Assembly: GCA_028293645.1 (NCBI GenBank)
Contig: JAQGOK010000176.1
Coordinates: 1 to 39,909, forward strand
Direction of reading: 5' to 3'
Source: Chthoniobacter sp.
Lineage (GTDB): Bacteria > Verrucomicrobiota > Verrucomicrobiia > Chthoniobacterales > Chthoniobacteraceae
Length of the DNA stretch: 39,909 nt
The translations under genes and the position numbers were made by a program. Positions 16,802 to 25,814 of this stretch are shown here, one piece after another. Each line of letters opens with the position of its first letter. Position 1 is the stretch's first letter. Below the pieces are notes generated by a model that saw only the letters and a list, made by a program, of their open reading frames with translations, was not told the DNA's origin and searched no databases.

Positions 16802-18951
16802 GTTCCCTTCGCGTCTGCATTTTCGCCGCGCTCCTTCTGAGCGTGACCTGCAGCGGGCTCCACCGCGCTTCTGCGGCGGGATTTCGCAAACGGCTCGCCA
16901 CGGTCCTGCCGGGGAATGATGCCGACACCGGACTGATCGACATCGTCGGCAATACCAGCTTTCAGGAGCCGGAACTCCTCGCCGCCGTTTCCCAGCAAGC
17001 TCAGGAGGTGAAGGAGAAAGGACTCACGCCGGCGCGCGGCGACGACGCCGCCTACTACATCGGCGCGTTCTACCGGAAGAACGGCTACGCCCAGGTCGAG
17101 ACCGAATACGAAATCCGGGGACGGCGTTTGATCATTCGCGTGAAGGAGGGTCCGCGCACGCTCCTGCGAAAGATCCGCTTTGTCGGCAATCGCTCCATAC
17201 CGGAGGCGACGCTTTACGAATACATGATCGGCGCCGATGCGGCGCGCCTTGAGAAGGAAGCCGAGACGTTTCCTTACACGGCCGCGGATGTCGCTGGCGG
17301 AGCGGATCGCGTCCGCGGGTTGTATCTCGCGGAAGGTTTCCTGAACGTGGACGTGGACGAGCCGGGAGTGCGGATTTCCCCGGACGGGCGTCGCGCCGAG
17401 GTCACCATCAAGATCAACGAGGGCATTCGCTTCCGCTTCGGGGCAATTCGATTTGCGGGCGAGACCTTGTTCTCTCGGCGCGAGTTGGTCGCCGCGCTCG
17501 GCGAGCCGGACATCAGCGGGATCTCGATCACCGGCCGCAAGAAACGGGAACAGGATCGGCGCCGCGGAAGTGAAGATGCGCCGTTTCCTCATCTCGCGTT
17601 TTCGCCCGGCAAGGCGAACACGATGCAGCGCAACCTGCAGTCTTTTTATAAGTCGAAAGGTTACTTCCAGGCCGAGGTCGTCCTTTCCGCGGATTACACC
17701 CAGGCCGTCGGAGGAAACGTTCCGGTCAGTTTCACGGTGAAGCCGGATGGACTGTTTCGTTTCGGCGACGTGAACGTGCGCACCGAAGGCGAGAAGACGC
17801 GCCTTGCTCCCAGTTTCCTGCCCAGGCGTTTCGCACACCTGAAGGGCGAGCTCTACAACCCCGAGAAGCTCGATGAAACCTATCGCGAGATGCTCCGGAC
17901 GGGCCTCTACAGCAAGCTGCGGCTGTCCACCGTGGCGGAACCGGACCGGGAGGTTCGTCTGGATTTCACCGCCGAGGAAGCGAAGGCGAAGGAAGTCGGT
18001 TTCACACTCGGGTTCGACAGCTACGAAGGCGGCATCGTCGGCCTGCGCCTCGCCGACCGAAACATCTTCCGCAGTGGCCGGCCGCTGACGCTTGCGGCGA
18101 ACTATTCCCAGCGCGGGATCAGCGGCGAATTGCTCTATCTGGATCCCTGGTTGTTCGATACGCGGAATTCGCTGCGGGCCCGGCTCTTCTCCATCTCCCG
18201 GCAGGAGACCGGATATTACAAACAGGAATACGGAGGCCGACTGGACCTCACCCGGCGCGTTTTGCCGCGGCTGGAGCTCGGCGTCTTTATCCAGCAATCA
18301 ATGACGGAGATCACGGAGCCGGCGCGCTCACTGCTCGATGATCCGCGGCTGCTCGGACCGCCCGAATACACGCTGACCAGCATCGGCGTGACTCAGTTGA
18401 CGGACTTGCGCGACAACCCGGTGAATCCCACGCAGGGCCTGGTCATCGCCACTTCGTTCGACGTGGCGACGATCGACGGCAGCCAGGCGTTCACGCGCAG
18501 CACCGCACGCGTTTCCTACTACCAGCCGATCGGGAAGACCCTGCTGGCGCTCGGTGCCCGGGGCGGATACATCGCGCCGAACATCGAGGCGATCCCAATC
18601 GACGTGCGCTTCTTCAACGGCGGAAGCACGACCGTGCGCAGCTTTGCCGAGCGCGAGCTCGGACCGAAGGATCGCAGCGGGAATCCCGTCGGCGGGGAAC
18701 TCTTCACCGTGTTCAACGCGGAGCTGATGTTTCCGCTCGCCGGCGGTTTGCAGGGAGCGGTGTTCTTCGATGCGGGCAATGTAAAAAACGAGTTCGTCGA
18801 AGATTCCGGCGACATGCGTTACGCGATCGGCCTGGGCCTTCGCTACAAGCTCCCGATCGGCCCGCTCCGACTCGACTACGGCGTAAATCCGAATCCGAAA
18901 GACGAAGAGGACTTCGGGGCCTTCCACTTCTCGTTCGGCTTCGCGTTCTGA
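16798..18951 (+). CDS. tamA: TamA/Omp85-family outer-membrane protein
   Basis: GTG 16798 overlaps the tamB stop by 4 bases and begins a signal peptide (SLRVCIFAALLLSVTCSGL...ASA, about 27 residues). I see four POTRA-like units at roughly residues 45-117, 120-210, 213-302 and 305-385, each ending in an R/F-I/V-FVGN- or FAGE-like strand. A C-terminal 16-strand-type barrel follows (390-717) with the Omp85 loop-6 motif in VRSFAERELGP and a terminal aromatic (GFAF), the barrel-recognition end. E. coli TamA has three POTRAs and BamA five, so four is unusual if my boundaries hold. Pairing with tamB argues for a TAM role rather than BamA. The mature protein sits in the outer membrane and contacts TamB through its POTRA domains. 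Confidence 0.9.
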   Translation: MSSLRVCIFAALLLSVTCSGLHRASAAGFRKRLATVLPGNDADTGLIDIVGNTSFQEPELLAAVSQQAQEVKEKGLTPARGDDAAYYIGAFYRKNGYAQVETEYEIRGRRLIIRVKEGPRTLLRKIRFVGNRSIPEATLYEYMIGADAARLEKEAETFPYTAADVAGGADRVRGLYLAEGFLNVDVDEPGVRISPDGRRAEVTIKINEGIRFRFGAIRFAGETLFSRRELVAALGEPDISGISITGRKKREQDRRRGSEDAPFPHLAFSPGKANTMQRNLQSFYKSKGYFQAEVVLSADYTQAVGGNVPVSFTVKPDGLFRFGDVNVRTEGEKTRLAPSFLPRRFAHLKGELYNPEKLDETYREMLRTGLYSKLRLSTVAEPDREVRLDFTAEEAKAKEVGFTLGFDSYEGGIVGLRLADRNIFRSGRPLTLAANYSQRGISGELLYLDPWLFDTRNSLRARLFSISRQETGYYKQEYGGRLDLTRRVLPRLELGVFIQQSMTEITEPARSLLDDPRLLGPPEYTLTSIGVTQLTDLRDNPVNPTQGLVIATSFDVATIDGSQAFTRSTARVSYYQPIGKTLLALGARGGYIAPNIEAIPIDVRFFNGGSTTVRSFAERELGPKDRSGNPVGGELFTVFNAELMFPLAGGLQGAVFFDAGNVKNEFVEDSGDMRYAIGLGLRYKLPIGPLRLDYGVNPNPKDEEDFGAFHFSFGFAF

Positions 18952-18999
18952 CGAGTCGGACTTCTTGCGCAGCGGAGATCGCCGCGGTAGGCGCCGCAG

Positions 19000-20364
19000 C
19001 TAAGCCGGAGAGATGTTTTCGCGCGCAGTGGGCGCCCCACCTTCGAGCACCAGATCGCCGCGCGTGCCCTTGCCCAGAATGTTTCCTTGAATCAGCACAT
19101 CGGCGCCACAGCCTTGGGCCAAAATGGCTTCCCGCAGGGTGGTGGAAGGCTGTCGGGCGAGCACGGTGCAGCCGCTGACGATTGAATTGCGCACGTCTTT
19201 GAGGTGCAGGCCGCGATGCACGGGATCGAGGATCTGGCAGCCGGTGAGCGTGATCTCGCTCGAACGGGCAATGTGAATGGCGCCGCCCGCTTCCGCGGAA
19301 CCGGCGCGAACGCTTTCCACAATCAGGCCGGTGAGGGTGCAGGCGGCGGAGTCGCGGATCTCGATGCCGTCGGTGCAGTCGCCGCCGTAGTCGGGATTGA
19401 AGTCGATGGTGTTGGTGCCGAGCGCGATGTTACGGCCGTGCTCGATGATGATGGAGCGCTGGTAGCCGGAGCAGAACGAGTTGCCGGTGACCGCGATGGC
19501 GCGGCAGGAGCGCAGTAGAAGATTGATCTCCTGGCTCTGGATGATGTTGCCCGAGATCGTCCACAGACCGGCGCTTTTCGAGAGCGGATCCGGTGTACCC
19601 TCGATGCGGATGTTTGCGCCGCCGGGGCTGCGCTTCGCCTGAATGGTGCAGGAGGAAATGGTCCCTTCGCGGACCGTGCCTTCCCGGTTGTCGATCCAGA
19701 CATCCGCGCAATCTGCTGCGTCCGGATCGTAGTTGTATTCGATGTCGCAGCCGGTGATTTGCAGGTTCCGAATCTCGCTGCGCTGGATCTTGATGCCGGC
19801 GTGTCGGTGGTAGCTGATGTGGCTGCCAACGATGTTCGCCTGGTGAAGATTTGCGCCGTCAAAATAAACGCCGATCGCCGCGCCGCGGCCGTGATAAATG
19901 TGCGAGTCGGCGAGCAGGAAGTTGCGATTCCGCTTCACCAGATGCACCCCGATCCGGCAGCGGCGGATGAGCACGCCTTGCAACGTCGCCTGCATGGTTC
20001 CTTCGAGTTGGATGCCGATCGCTTCGTCGTTTCCGCCGACGATCTCGAGCTGCGTCACCGTCGGCATGCGCTCGCGTTCCCACACCCCGGGCTTAAACGT
20101 GTCCGGCCCAGCGCTACCGCCGTGGGTGCCCACAAAACGCAATGCGGGCCCCGGCGCATCCATGAGCAGCGTGGCAAGTCCGCCATCGCCAAACACCGCG
20201 GTGCGGCCGCGAGTCGCGAGCGGGATCTCGATCGTTGAAGTGACGCGATAAGTGCCGCGTGAGAACTGCAGCGAACCGTCACCGTCATTCAGGCAGTGGC
20301 GAATCGCCGCGGTGTCGTCGTGCTGTCCGTCGCCGACCGCGCCGAAGTTTTTAACGTGGCTCAC
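19000..20364 (-). CDS. Right-handed beta-helix (pectate lyase-like) protein without a signal peptide
   Basis: The 454-residue protein begins MSHVKNFGAVGDGQHDDTAAIRHC, the classic first turn of glycosyl-hydrolase-28/pectate-lyase-3 beta helices (V.dfGA.gDG..DdT.Ai..A). Regular turns of about 20-30 residues follow, with repeated I.GN.I / I.GC.I patterns: ITGCDIEYN, ISSCTIQ, ISGNIIQS, VTGNSFCSG, LTGCQILDP, VSGCTVLAR, IQGNILGKG. These are the parallel-beta-helix rungs. Such proteins cut or bind polysaccharides or form structural fibres. There is no leader, so it is either cytosolic, released by another route, or mis-started; no upstream in-frame start with a leader is visible. It is convergent with tamA. 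Confidence 0.85.
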   Translation of the reverse strand: MSHVKNFGAVGDGQHDDTAAIRHCLNDGDGSLQFSRGTYRVTSTIEIPLATRGRTAVFGDGGLATLLMDAPGPALRFVGTHGGSAGPDTFKPGVWERERMPTVTQLEIVGGNDEAIGIQLEGTMQATLQGVLIRRCRIGVHLVKRNRNFLLADSHIYHGRGAAIGVYFDGANLHQANIVGSHISYHRHAGIKIQRSEIRNLQITGCDIEYNYDPDAADCADVWIDNREGTVREGTISSCTIQAKRSPGGANIRIEGTPDPLSKSAGLWTISGNIIQSQEINLLLRSCRAIAVTGNSFCSGYQRSIIIEHGRNIALGTNTIDFNPDYGGDCTDGIEIRDSAACTLTGLIVESVRAGSAEAGGAIHIARSSEITLTGCQILDPVHRGLHLKDVRNSIVSGCTVLARQPSTTLREAILAQGCGADVLIQGNILGKGTRGDLVLEGGAPTARENISPA

Positions 20365-20521
20365 GAGGGTGAGAAGATTGTGCGAGTGCTATCCGCTGGC
20401 GATTCTCTTCAGTCGGAGTCGCGTTTTCCACCCAACAAAAATAAGCGACATGTGAGCCCGAGAGTCAGATCCGTGTCTCTCTCTTCTGAGATCTCCGGAA
20501 AGACCACTCGCGATGCGCGGT

Positions 20522-22123
20522 TCAGTTTCCCGGCGCTGCTGGAGCAGGCGCTTCGGCGCCCTCTGCGGGTGCAGGAGCTGGGCTGGCCGGCTCCGGCGCG
20601 GGAGCCGATGGGCTCGGCGGCGTTGCCGGCGGAACGTCGGGGTTGGGCGGGCTCTGGGGCGGCGGGCTCGCCGGTGCAGGCGGAGTCGCGGGAGCGGTTG
20701 GCGGGACGGGGCCGGGTGCCGGTGGCTCCGAAGCTGGCGGAACCGGCGCCGACGGAGGCGGTGCGGATGGACCGCCGGGTGCAGGAGGTGGCGGCGGTGT
20801 CGGGCTCGATGGAGGCTCCGTCGGAAGTGGCGTCGGAGCGGGAGGAGTCGGCGCAGGTGGAGCGGGAGAAGCCGGCATTGGCGCTGCGGGCGTCGGAGCG
20901 TCGGAAGTCGCCGGCGGGGCAGGGGGCACCGAGACCGGGGGAGTCGTGGCTGAGGATGGTGCCGGAGCGCCAGGCGCGGACGAGGCGGCGGGATCCGGTT
21001 TCTTTTCCGCGAGCAGGGCCGCGCGGTCCTTGAGCAGTGGCTCTACGGTGAACTTCTCGAGAAGGAATGGCCGACCTTCGAACTTCTTCTCTGCTGCGAG
21101 CTTTTCTTCCAAGCGCTTTTGCTTTGCTTGGAATTCCCCATCGAGTCGGGCCTTGTCCTCGGGCTTCTCGTCCGCGGCTGGCGTGCGCTCCTTTGCGAGG
21201 TTTGCGGCGACGCTGACGAGCACCGGGTAGGCTTCATTCGTGAGCTTCCCGATCTGCAGCGTGTAGGTGAAGGCATCGCTCGTTTCGATCGTTGCCGTTG
21301 CGGGTTTATCAAGGCCGGTCTCTTCCGGCTTCGCATCGGCCGCGAGCACATCCTTGAAGCTCGGGGCGGAGAAGAGCGTCCCCAAAGTGCCGACCTTCGC
21401 GGTGTCCAGCGCCTCCTCAGGCTTGGCGTCGGCGAGCTTCCACTCCGCTGTTGCGTTTTCGCGAGTGAGTTTCCAGCGCATCGCTTCCGTCTGGCCGCTC
21501 ATCGAGATCGCGATCGGACTCTCGACCTTGATGAAGTCCTTGCGCAGCCACCGCTCGGGTTTGGGATCCGCGTCCTCGAGCGTGTCGGACACCAGCGAGA
21601 CTTTGTTGGAGCCGACCGGCATCACGTATCGGCCAGTGGGAAATCCTTCGCTGCCGCCCATCGGTCCGGCGTCGCCTTTGCGCAGGTGCTTCTTTCCAAG
21701 GAGGACGGCCGAGAGGTTTTTTCCATCCTTGTCCTTGAACTCGACGAGCGTGCCGCTGCTCTCACCCTGGCCAGGTTCGACCAACTCGAGCCGAGGTAAC
21801 TGCGACGCGCCAACCTTCACTTCCTGCACCGTCTTGAGTTCCCAAAGCCGACGCAACAGGCCGCTGACTTGCTCGAAGTTGGCGGGATAGTTGCCGCGCT
21901 CGCGCACCGTCCAGGCGTCCCCGGTTTTGGTGAGGTTCAACTCGGCGTCTTTGGATTTAAGCCGTGCCGTGACGACATCGTTGATCGGGAAATCGAGCAC
22001 TTTGCCGCCGGCGCCGCCGCTCGACGATGACCACGAAGATTGGTTTCCCTTTTGCAGGTAATAACCCGCGCCGCCGATGACGAGGACGAGCGCAAGAAGG
22101 ATGAGGAGGTGTCTGCCTTTCAT
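20522..22123 (-). CDS. DUF4340-type membrane-anchored protein with a long Pro/Ala/Ser tail
   Basis: Start ATG 22123 gives 533 residues. It begins with one N-terminal membrane helix (HLLILLALVLVIGGAGYYL). Two or three beta-rich repeats typical of DUF4340 follow: LDFPINDVVTARLKSKDAELNLTKTGD..W.V, then ERWLRKDFIKVESPIAISMSGQ, then the TAEWKLADAKP segment. The C-terminal 159 residues (about 375-533) are almost only Pro, Ala, Ser and Thr, an extended linker or wall-spanning tail rarely seen in this family. It lies 20 bases after gldG in a gldA-gldF-gldG-DUF4340 operon, an arrangement common in Verrucomicrobiota and related phyla. DUF4340 proteins are thought to work with the GldG-type auxiliary subunit of ABC transporters. 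The molecular role is unknown. Confidence 0.85.
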   Translation of the reverse strand: MKGRHLLILLALVLVIGGAGYYLQKGNQSSWSSSSGGAGGKVLDFPINDVVTARLKSKDAELNLTKTGDAWTVRERGNYPANFEQVSGLLRRLWELKTVQEVKVGASQLPRLELVEPGQGESSGTLVEFKDKDGKNLSAVLLGKKHLRKGDAGPMGGSEGFPTGRYVMPVGSNKVSLVSDTLEDADPKPERWLRKDFIKVESPIAISMSGQTEAMRWKLTRENATAEWKLADAKPEEALDTAKVGTLGTLFSAPSFKDVLAADAKPEETGLDKPATATIETSDAFTYTLQIGKLTNEAYPVLVSVAANLAKERTPAADEKPEDKARLDGEFQAKQKRLEEKLAAEKKFEGRPFLLEKFTVEPLLKDRAALLAEKKPDPAASSAPGAPAPSSATTPPVSVPPAPPATSDAPTPAAPMPASPAPPAPTPPAPTPLPTEPPSSPTPPPPPAPGGPSAPPPSAPVPPASEPPAPGPVPPTAPATPPAPASPPPQSPPNPDVPPATPPSPSAPAPEPASPAPAPAEGAEAPAPAAPGN

Positions 22124-22143
22124 GAGTTTGGGAGAACGAAGAG

Positions 22144-24063
22144 TTAACGCGCTGCGCGGCGTTTGTGACGGACCATCGCAAGACCCAATCCGGCGACCGC
22201 AACCAGGGCGGGCATGCCGGCGATGTTCAGCCACTTGATGCGGTTCTCGAGAGCGTCGATCGAGGCGCGCAGCTTCTTGCGCTCCTGCTTGAGCTGCTGC
22301 TTCACCTCGCCCTCTTTCTTGCGGAAGTTGGCGATCTCCTGCTGCTGCTCAGGCGAGAGGATGAACTGCTGGCCTCCTTCGCCTTTGCTTTGCTGCAGTT
22401 CCGTAAGCTTGCGCTGGGCGTCAGCGAGGCTCGTTTCGAGTTCCTTGATCTTGCTGCGGTAGTTCGATTCCGCGTCCGCCTGCATCTGCTTTACGACGGT
22501 GAATGGCCGCTCGCGCGAGGCGCGGCCGCGCACCGCGATCAGATTGTTGTCGCCGGTGAGCTGCTCCGCGGCGCCTTGTGCAAAGGCGAGGTTGCCGTTC
22601 GCCGGCATCACCATGCGTTGACCGCCGCCGAAGGGGTTCATCGCTTCCCGCACGGCGATCTGGTCCTGAATCATGTCGCAATCTCCGACGAGGATCACTG
22701 CGCTTTCCTGCGCGGACTCCTTGAGGCTCTGGTCGGCTGGCGCGTCGGGTTTTTTCTCCTCGGGTTTTTCTCCTTCGGCTGGAGGCGGGGTCGCAGCCTT
22801 CGGTTTTCCTTCCGGGAAGGCGGTCTTGAACTTGCCGGTGAGTCGCACCGCAAGGGCCTGCTCCGTGTTGGACGAGACGAAGTCGCTGATGATCTGCTCG
22901 CCGCCGAACTGCGCGGCCATCGGATCGACCAGCTGCGAGTTGAGCGAAGATTTGATCAAGACGGTCTGCTTCAGCCCCTCCGCCGGAGTGCCGGTAAACG
23001 CACCGCCAAAGACGTAGAACAGATTGTCGGCGTTCGCCGTGAGCACATCATCCTTGTTCATCGCCGCTTCGGTGAGCGCCAGCGCGGTCGGCGCGCGGCC
23101 GCGTTGCGTCTGGGCCACATAGGCGAGATCGGCGACGACTTTGGTTTGATCAAAACCAATGCCCCATGCCTTGAGCAGCTTCTCCAGGGACGAACCGCTG
23201 GGTCCACTCATTCCCGGCATACCCATTTGACCGGCTTGCGGATCGAGAACGGAGAGCGGATCGAGGAATGCCATCAGCTTGCCGCCGCGCAGCAGGAATT
23301 GATCGATCGCGTACTGCGCTGCGTCCGTAATGCCCTTCGGATGAATGACGATAAGCGTCTTCACCTCGTCCGGAATCTTATCCACCGTCATCTCCACGGT
23401 CTGCACCGTGAAGTCGCGCTGCAATTCGCTCAGGAAAACCCATGGGGGTGAACCGCCGCGCCGGCCCATCTGCATCATCATCGGGTTCATCTGCGCGCCG
23501 GTGACGGGAAGCGAACTCATCACGCCAACGATCGGTTTTTCCGGCGTCATCACGCGCGAGATGGCTCGCGAGAGATCGTATTCGAGGAGCCGCTCGCGAT
23601 CGGGCGAGAGGAAGGGAATCGCTTCCTTTTGATCCAGCATGCTCACGCTCAAGCCGAGGTAGATCGGCTCGGAACCGAGCTGCAGCGATTGGCCTTCGAT
23701 CCCGTCGAGCTTGGCGGAATCCTCTGCGTCCGAGTCCGGCAAGGGATCGAGCTTTTGAATCTCAATCTGACCCTTCGAGGCCTGCCGATATTCGCCGAGC
23801 AGGTCTTCCACGCGCTGCGCGTAAGTCTTGAGCATGACCGGCATCTGGTTGTCGCCGCGCGTCGAGTAGAAGCGGATCTGAATCGGTGTATCGAGCTTCG
23901 CGAGGATCGCCCGCGTGCCGGGCGAAAGCGTGTAGGCGCGCTCGGCGGTGAGATCGATGCGCGCTTTCGCACGACCGGCGATGATGTTGATCGCAACGAG
24001 AATGACGATCATGGCAACGATGCCGACCGCCGAGTAGAGATAGGTTTCGAGACCTTTTTTCAT
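22144..24063 (-). CDS. GldG-family ABC transporter auxiliary protein
   Basis: The 639-residue protein has an N-terminal membrane helix (SAVGIVAMIVILVAINIIAGR), then the GldG/ABC-auxiliary motif IDLTAERAYTLSPGTRAILAKLDTPIQIRFYSTRGD. A periplasmic substrate-binding-like domain follows, with LLEYDLSRAISRVMTPEKPIVGVMSSLPV and the VIHPKGITDAAQYAIDQFLLRGGKLMAFLDP signature. The C-terminal part has a coiled coil (about residues 500-605; KIKELETSLADAQRKLTELQ...) and a second membrane helix (LNIAGMPALVAVAGLGLAMV) with a basic tail. GldA/F/G are needed for Bacteroidetes gliding, but non-gliding phyla keep the module, so gliding should not be inferred. It sits 36 bases downstream of the permease gene and 20 before the DUF4340 gene. 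Confidence 0.88.
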   Translation of the reverse strand: MKKGLETYLYSAVGIVAMIVILVAINIIAGRAKARIDLTAERAYTLSPGTRAILAKLDTPIQIRFYSTRGDNQMPVMLKTYAQRVEDLLGEYRQASKGQIEIQKLDPLPDSDAEDSAKLDGIEGQSLQLGSEPIYLGLSVSMLDQKEAIPFLSPDRERLLEYDLSRAISRVMTPEKPIVGVMSSLPVTGAQMNPMMMQMGRRGGSPPWVFLSELQRDFTVQTVEMTVDKIPDEVKTLIVIHPKGITDAAQYAIDQFLLRGGKLMAFLDPLSVLDPQAGQMGMPGMSGPSGSSLEKLLKAWGIGFDQTKVVADLAYVAQTQRGRAPTALALTEAAMNKDDVLTANADNLFYVFGGAFTGTPAEGLKQTVLIKSSLNSQLVDPMAAQFGGEQIISDFVSSNTEQALAVRLTGKFKTAFPEGKPKAATPPPAEGEKPEEKKPDAPADQSLKESAQESAVILVGDCDMIQDQIAVREAMNPFGGGQRMVMPANGNLAFAQGAAEQLTGDNNLIAVRGRASRERPFTVVKQMQADAESNYRSKIKELETSLADAQRKLTELQQSKGEGGQQFILSPEQQQEIANFRKKEGEVKQQLKQERKKLRASIDALENRIKWLNIAGMPALVAVAGLGLAMVRHKRRAAR

Positions 24064-24099
24064 GGGGCAAACAGGGGAAGGGGATCCTGAACGGCGCGA

Positions 24100-24849
24100 T
24101 CAACCAGCGCGGTGCGCGCGCAGGATCACTCCGGTCGTGAAGAGAGCGAAGACGATGACGGAGAGGAAATAGATGACGTCACGTGAATCGATGACGCCTT
24201 TCTGGATGCTTTCGAAATGAGTCATCACGCTGAACGCCGCGATGCCGTCAACGACCAACGGGTTCGCCCATTGGACGAGCATGTTGGTGACGGGCGGATA
24301 ACCGGCGAGGATCAGGAACAACGAGAGCACCACCGCGAGGATGAAGCTCACGACCTGGTTGCGCGTCATGGCAGAAGTCATCGCGCTGATCGCGAGGTAA
24401 GCGCCGGCCATCAGCAGACTGCCGAGGTAGCCCGCGAAGATCACGCCATTGTCGGGATTGCCGAGGTAATTGACCGTGATCACGATCGGGAGCGTGAGGG
24501 CGAGCGCGAGCGCAACGACGGCCCATGACGCGAGGAATTTCCCGACGATCGCCTGCCACGGGGTGACCGGCATGGTCAGCAGCAATTCGATCGTGCCGAG
24601 GCGCCGTTCCTCCGACCACATCCGCATGCCGACTGCGGGCACGAGGAACAAATACAGCCACGGATGCCAGACGAAGAACGCGCTGAGATTCGCTTCCCCG
24701 CGTTCGAAAAACCCGGCGACCATGAAGGTGAAGAACCCGGCCAGCAGCAGGAAGATGACGATGAAGACGAACGCGACCGGCGACGAAAAATAGCCGCTCA
24801 GCTCACGCTTCGCGATGGTCTTGATGGGCGAGAAACTGGCGGTGCTCAT
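24100..24849 (-). CDS. ABC-2 type transporter permease (GldF-like)
   Basis: The 249-residue membrane protein has about six helices, including FVFIVIFLLLAGFFTFMVAGFF near the N-terminus, SWAVVALALALTLPIVITV, VVSFILAVVLSLFLILAGYPPV and a C-terminal DVIYFLSVIVFALFTTGVIL. The conserved cytosolic turn RMWSEERRLGTIELLLTMPVT is the family's ABC-2/NosY-GldF signature that contacts the ATPase. The length is normal. The start ATG overlaps the TGA stop of the ATPase gene (ATGA), so both are coupled; gldG follows 36 bases later. Confidence 0.88.
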   Translation of the reverse strand: MSTASFSPIKTIAKRELSGYFSSPVAFVFIVIFLLLAGFFTFMVAGFFERGEANLSAFFVWHPWLYLFLVPAVGMRMWSEERRLGTIELLLTMPVTPWQAIVGKFLASWAVVALALALTLPIVITVNYLGNPDNGVIFAGYLGSLLMAGAYLAISAMTSAMTRNQVVSFILAVVLSLFLILAGYPPVTNMLVQWANPLVVDGIAAFSVMTHFESIQKGVIDSRDVIYFLSVIVFALFTTGVILRAHRAG

Positions 24850-25814
24850 TTCGATGCCTCCTTCGCGGCGGCGGCAGTGTCGGGGAGGGTGATGTTGCGG
24901 AAAACCTCGTCGAGCCGGCCCTCCTCGATGTGCAACTCTTGAAGCTGCCAGCGTTCGCGCAACGCGGCTTCGCCGAGTGCGCGCGAGAGATCGTCGCTGG
25001 ACGTGTTCTTTCGCGGATAGGCCCGGACGGTCAGCGGCGATTCGCTGATGACCACTGTTCGATCGACTGACGAGATCCCGTCGATCGTTCCTTTCACCGC
25101 TGCGGCGCTTCCGTCCAGCAGTCGCAGAGTCACCGCGCCTGCATGCTCGGAACGTTGCTTGAGATCGCGCGGAGTGCCATTGGCGACGATCTTGCCGCGA
25201 TCGATGATGATCGCGCGGGAGCAGACCGCTTCCACTTCCTCGAGGATGTGCGTGGAGAAGATGATCGCCTTTTTCTCACCCATCCGCCGGATCAGTGTGC
25301 GGACCTCGTATTTCTGATTCGGATCGAGACCGTCGGTCGGCTCGTCGAGCACCAACACCTCGGGATCGTGGACGATCGACTGCGCGAAACACGTGCGATG
25401 GCGGTAGCCTTTTGAAAGCGTCTCCACGCTCTGGTGCAGCACCGTTTCGAGGAAACACATCTCGACCGCGCGGCCGACCGCCCGCTTCCGCGCGTCGCCT
25501 TGCAGCCCGCGCAGTTCCGCAGCGAAATTCAGAAAACCGAGCACCGTCATGTCTGCGTAGGAAGGCGCATTCTCCGGCAGGTATCCGATCAGCCGCTTCG
25601 CCTCGATCGGTTGATCGTTCATCTTGAACTTGCCGATCGTGATCTCGCCGCCGGAGGGCGGGATGAAGCCGGTGATCATGCGCATCGTGGTGGATTTGCC
25701 GGCGCCGTTGGGCCCGAGAAAACCGAGGACCTCGCCCTTCTCGACCTCGAACGAAATGCCGTTGACGGCAATCTTCGGCCCGAAGGTCTTTTTGATGTTC
25801 CGAACGTTGATCAT
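24846..25814 (-). CDS. ABC transporter ATP-binding protein (GldA-like)
   Basis: The 322-residue ATPase starts at ATG 25814. Walker A is GPNGAGKST (34-42), the signature LSKGYRHR follows (canonical LSGGQ replaced by LSKGY as in GldA/NatA-type subunits), and Walker B with D-loop is VLVLDEPTDGLDP. IIFSTHILEEVEAVCSRAIIID is the switch region. A C-terminal beta-rich extension (HAGAVTLRLLDG..., about 215-322) is typical of this subfamily. It energises the GldF permease and is the first gene of the operon. The product substrate is unknown. Confidence 0.92.
   Translation of the reverse strand: MINVRNIKKTFGPKIAVNGISFEVEKGEVLGFLGPNGAGKSTTMRMITGFIPPSGGEITIGKFKMNDQPIEAKRLIGYLPENAPSYADMTVLGFLNFAAELRGLQGDARKRAVGRAVEMCFLETVLHQSVETLSKGYRHRTCFAQSIVHDPEVLVLDEPTDGLDPNQKYEVRTLIRRMGEKKAIIFSTHILEEVEAVCSRAIIIDRGKIVANGTPRDLKQRSEHAGAVTLRLLDGSAAAVKGTIDGISSVDRTVVISESPLTVRAYPRKNTSSDDLSRALGEAALRERWQLQELHIEEGRLDEVFRNITLPDTAAAAKEASK

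Noticed and set aside
20643-21230. Gly-rich plus-strand frame resembling a PE_PGRS/silk-like protein
   Set aside because: It is the reverse complement of the Pro/Ala tail of the DUF4340 gene, so the Gly run is an artefact.
22165-23451. Plus-strand open frame opposite gldG
   Set aside because: It is antisense to a gene with clear family signatures; composition is shadow-like.
24100-25814. Gliding motility assignment for the Gld-like genes
   Set aside because: The module occurs widely in non-gliding bacteria and no other gliding gene is present here.
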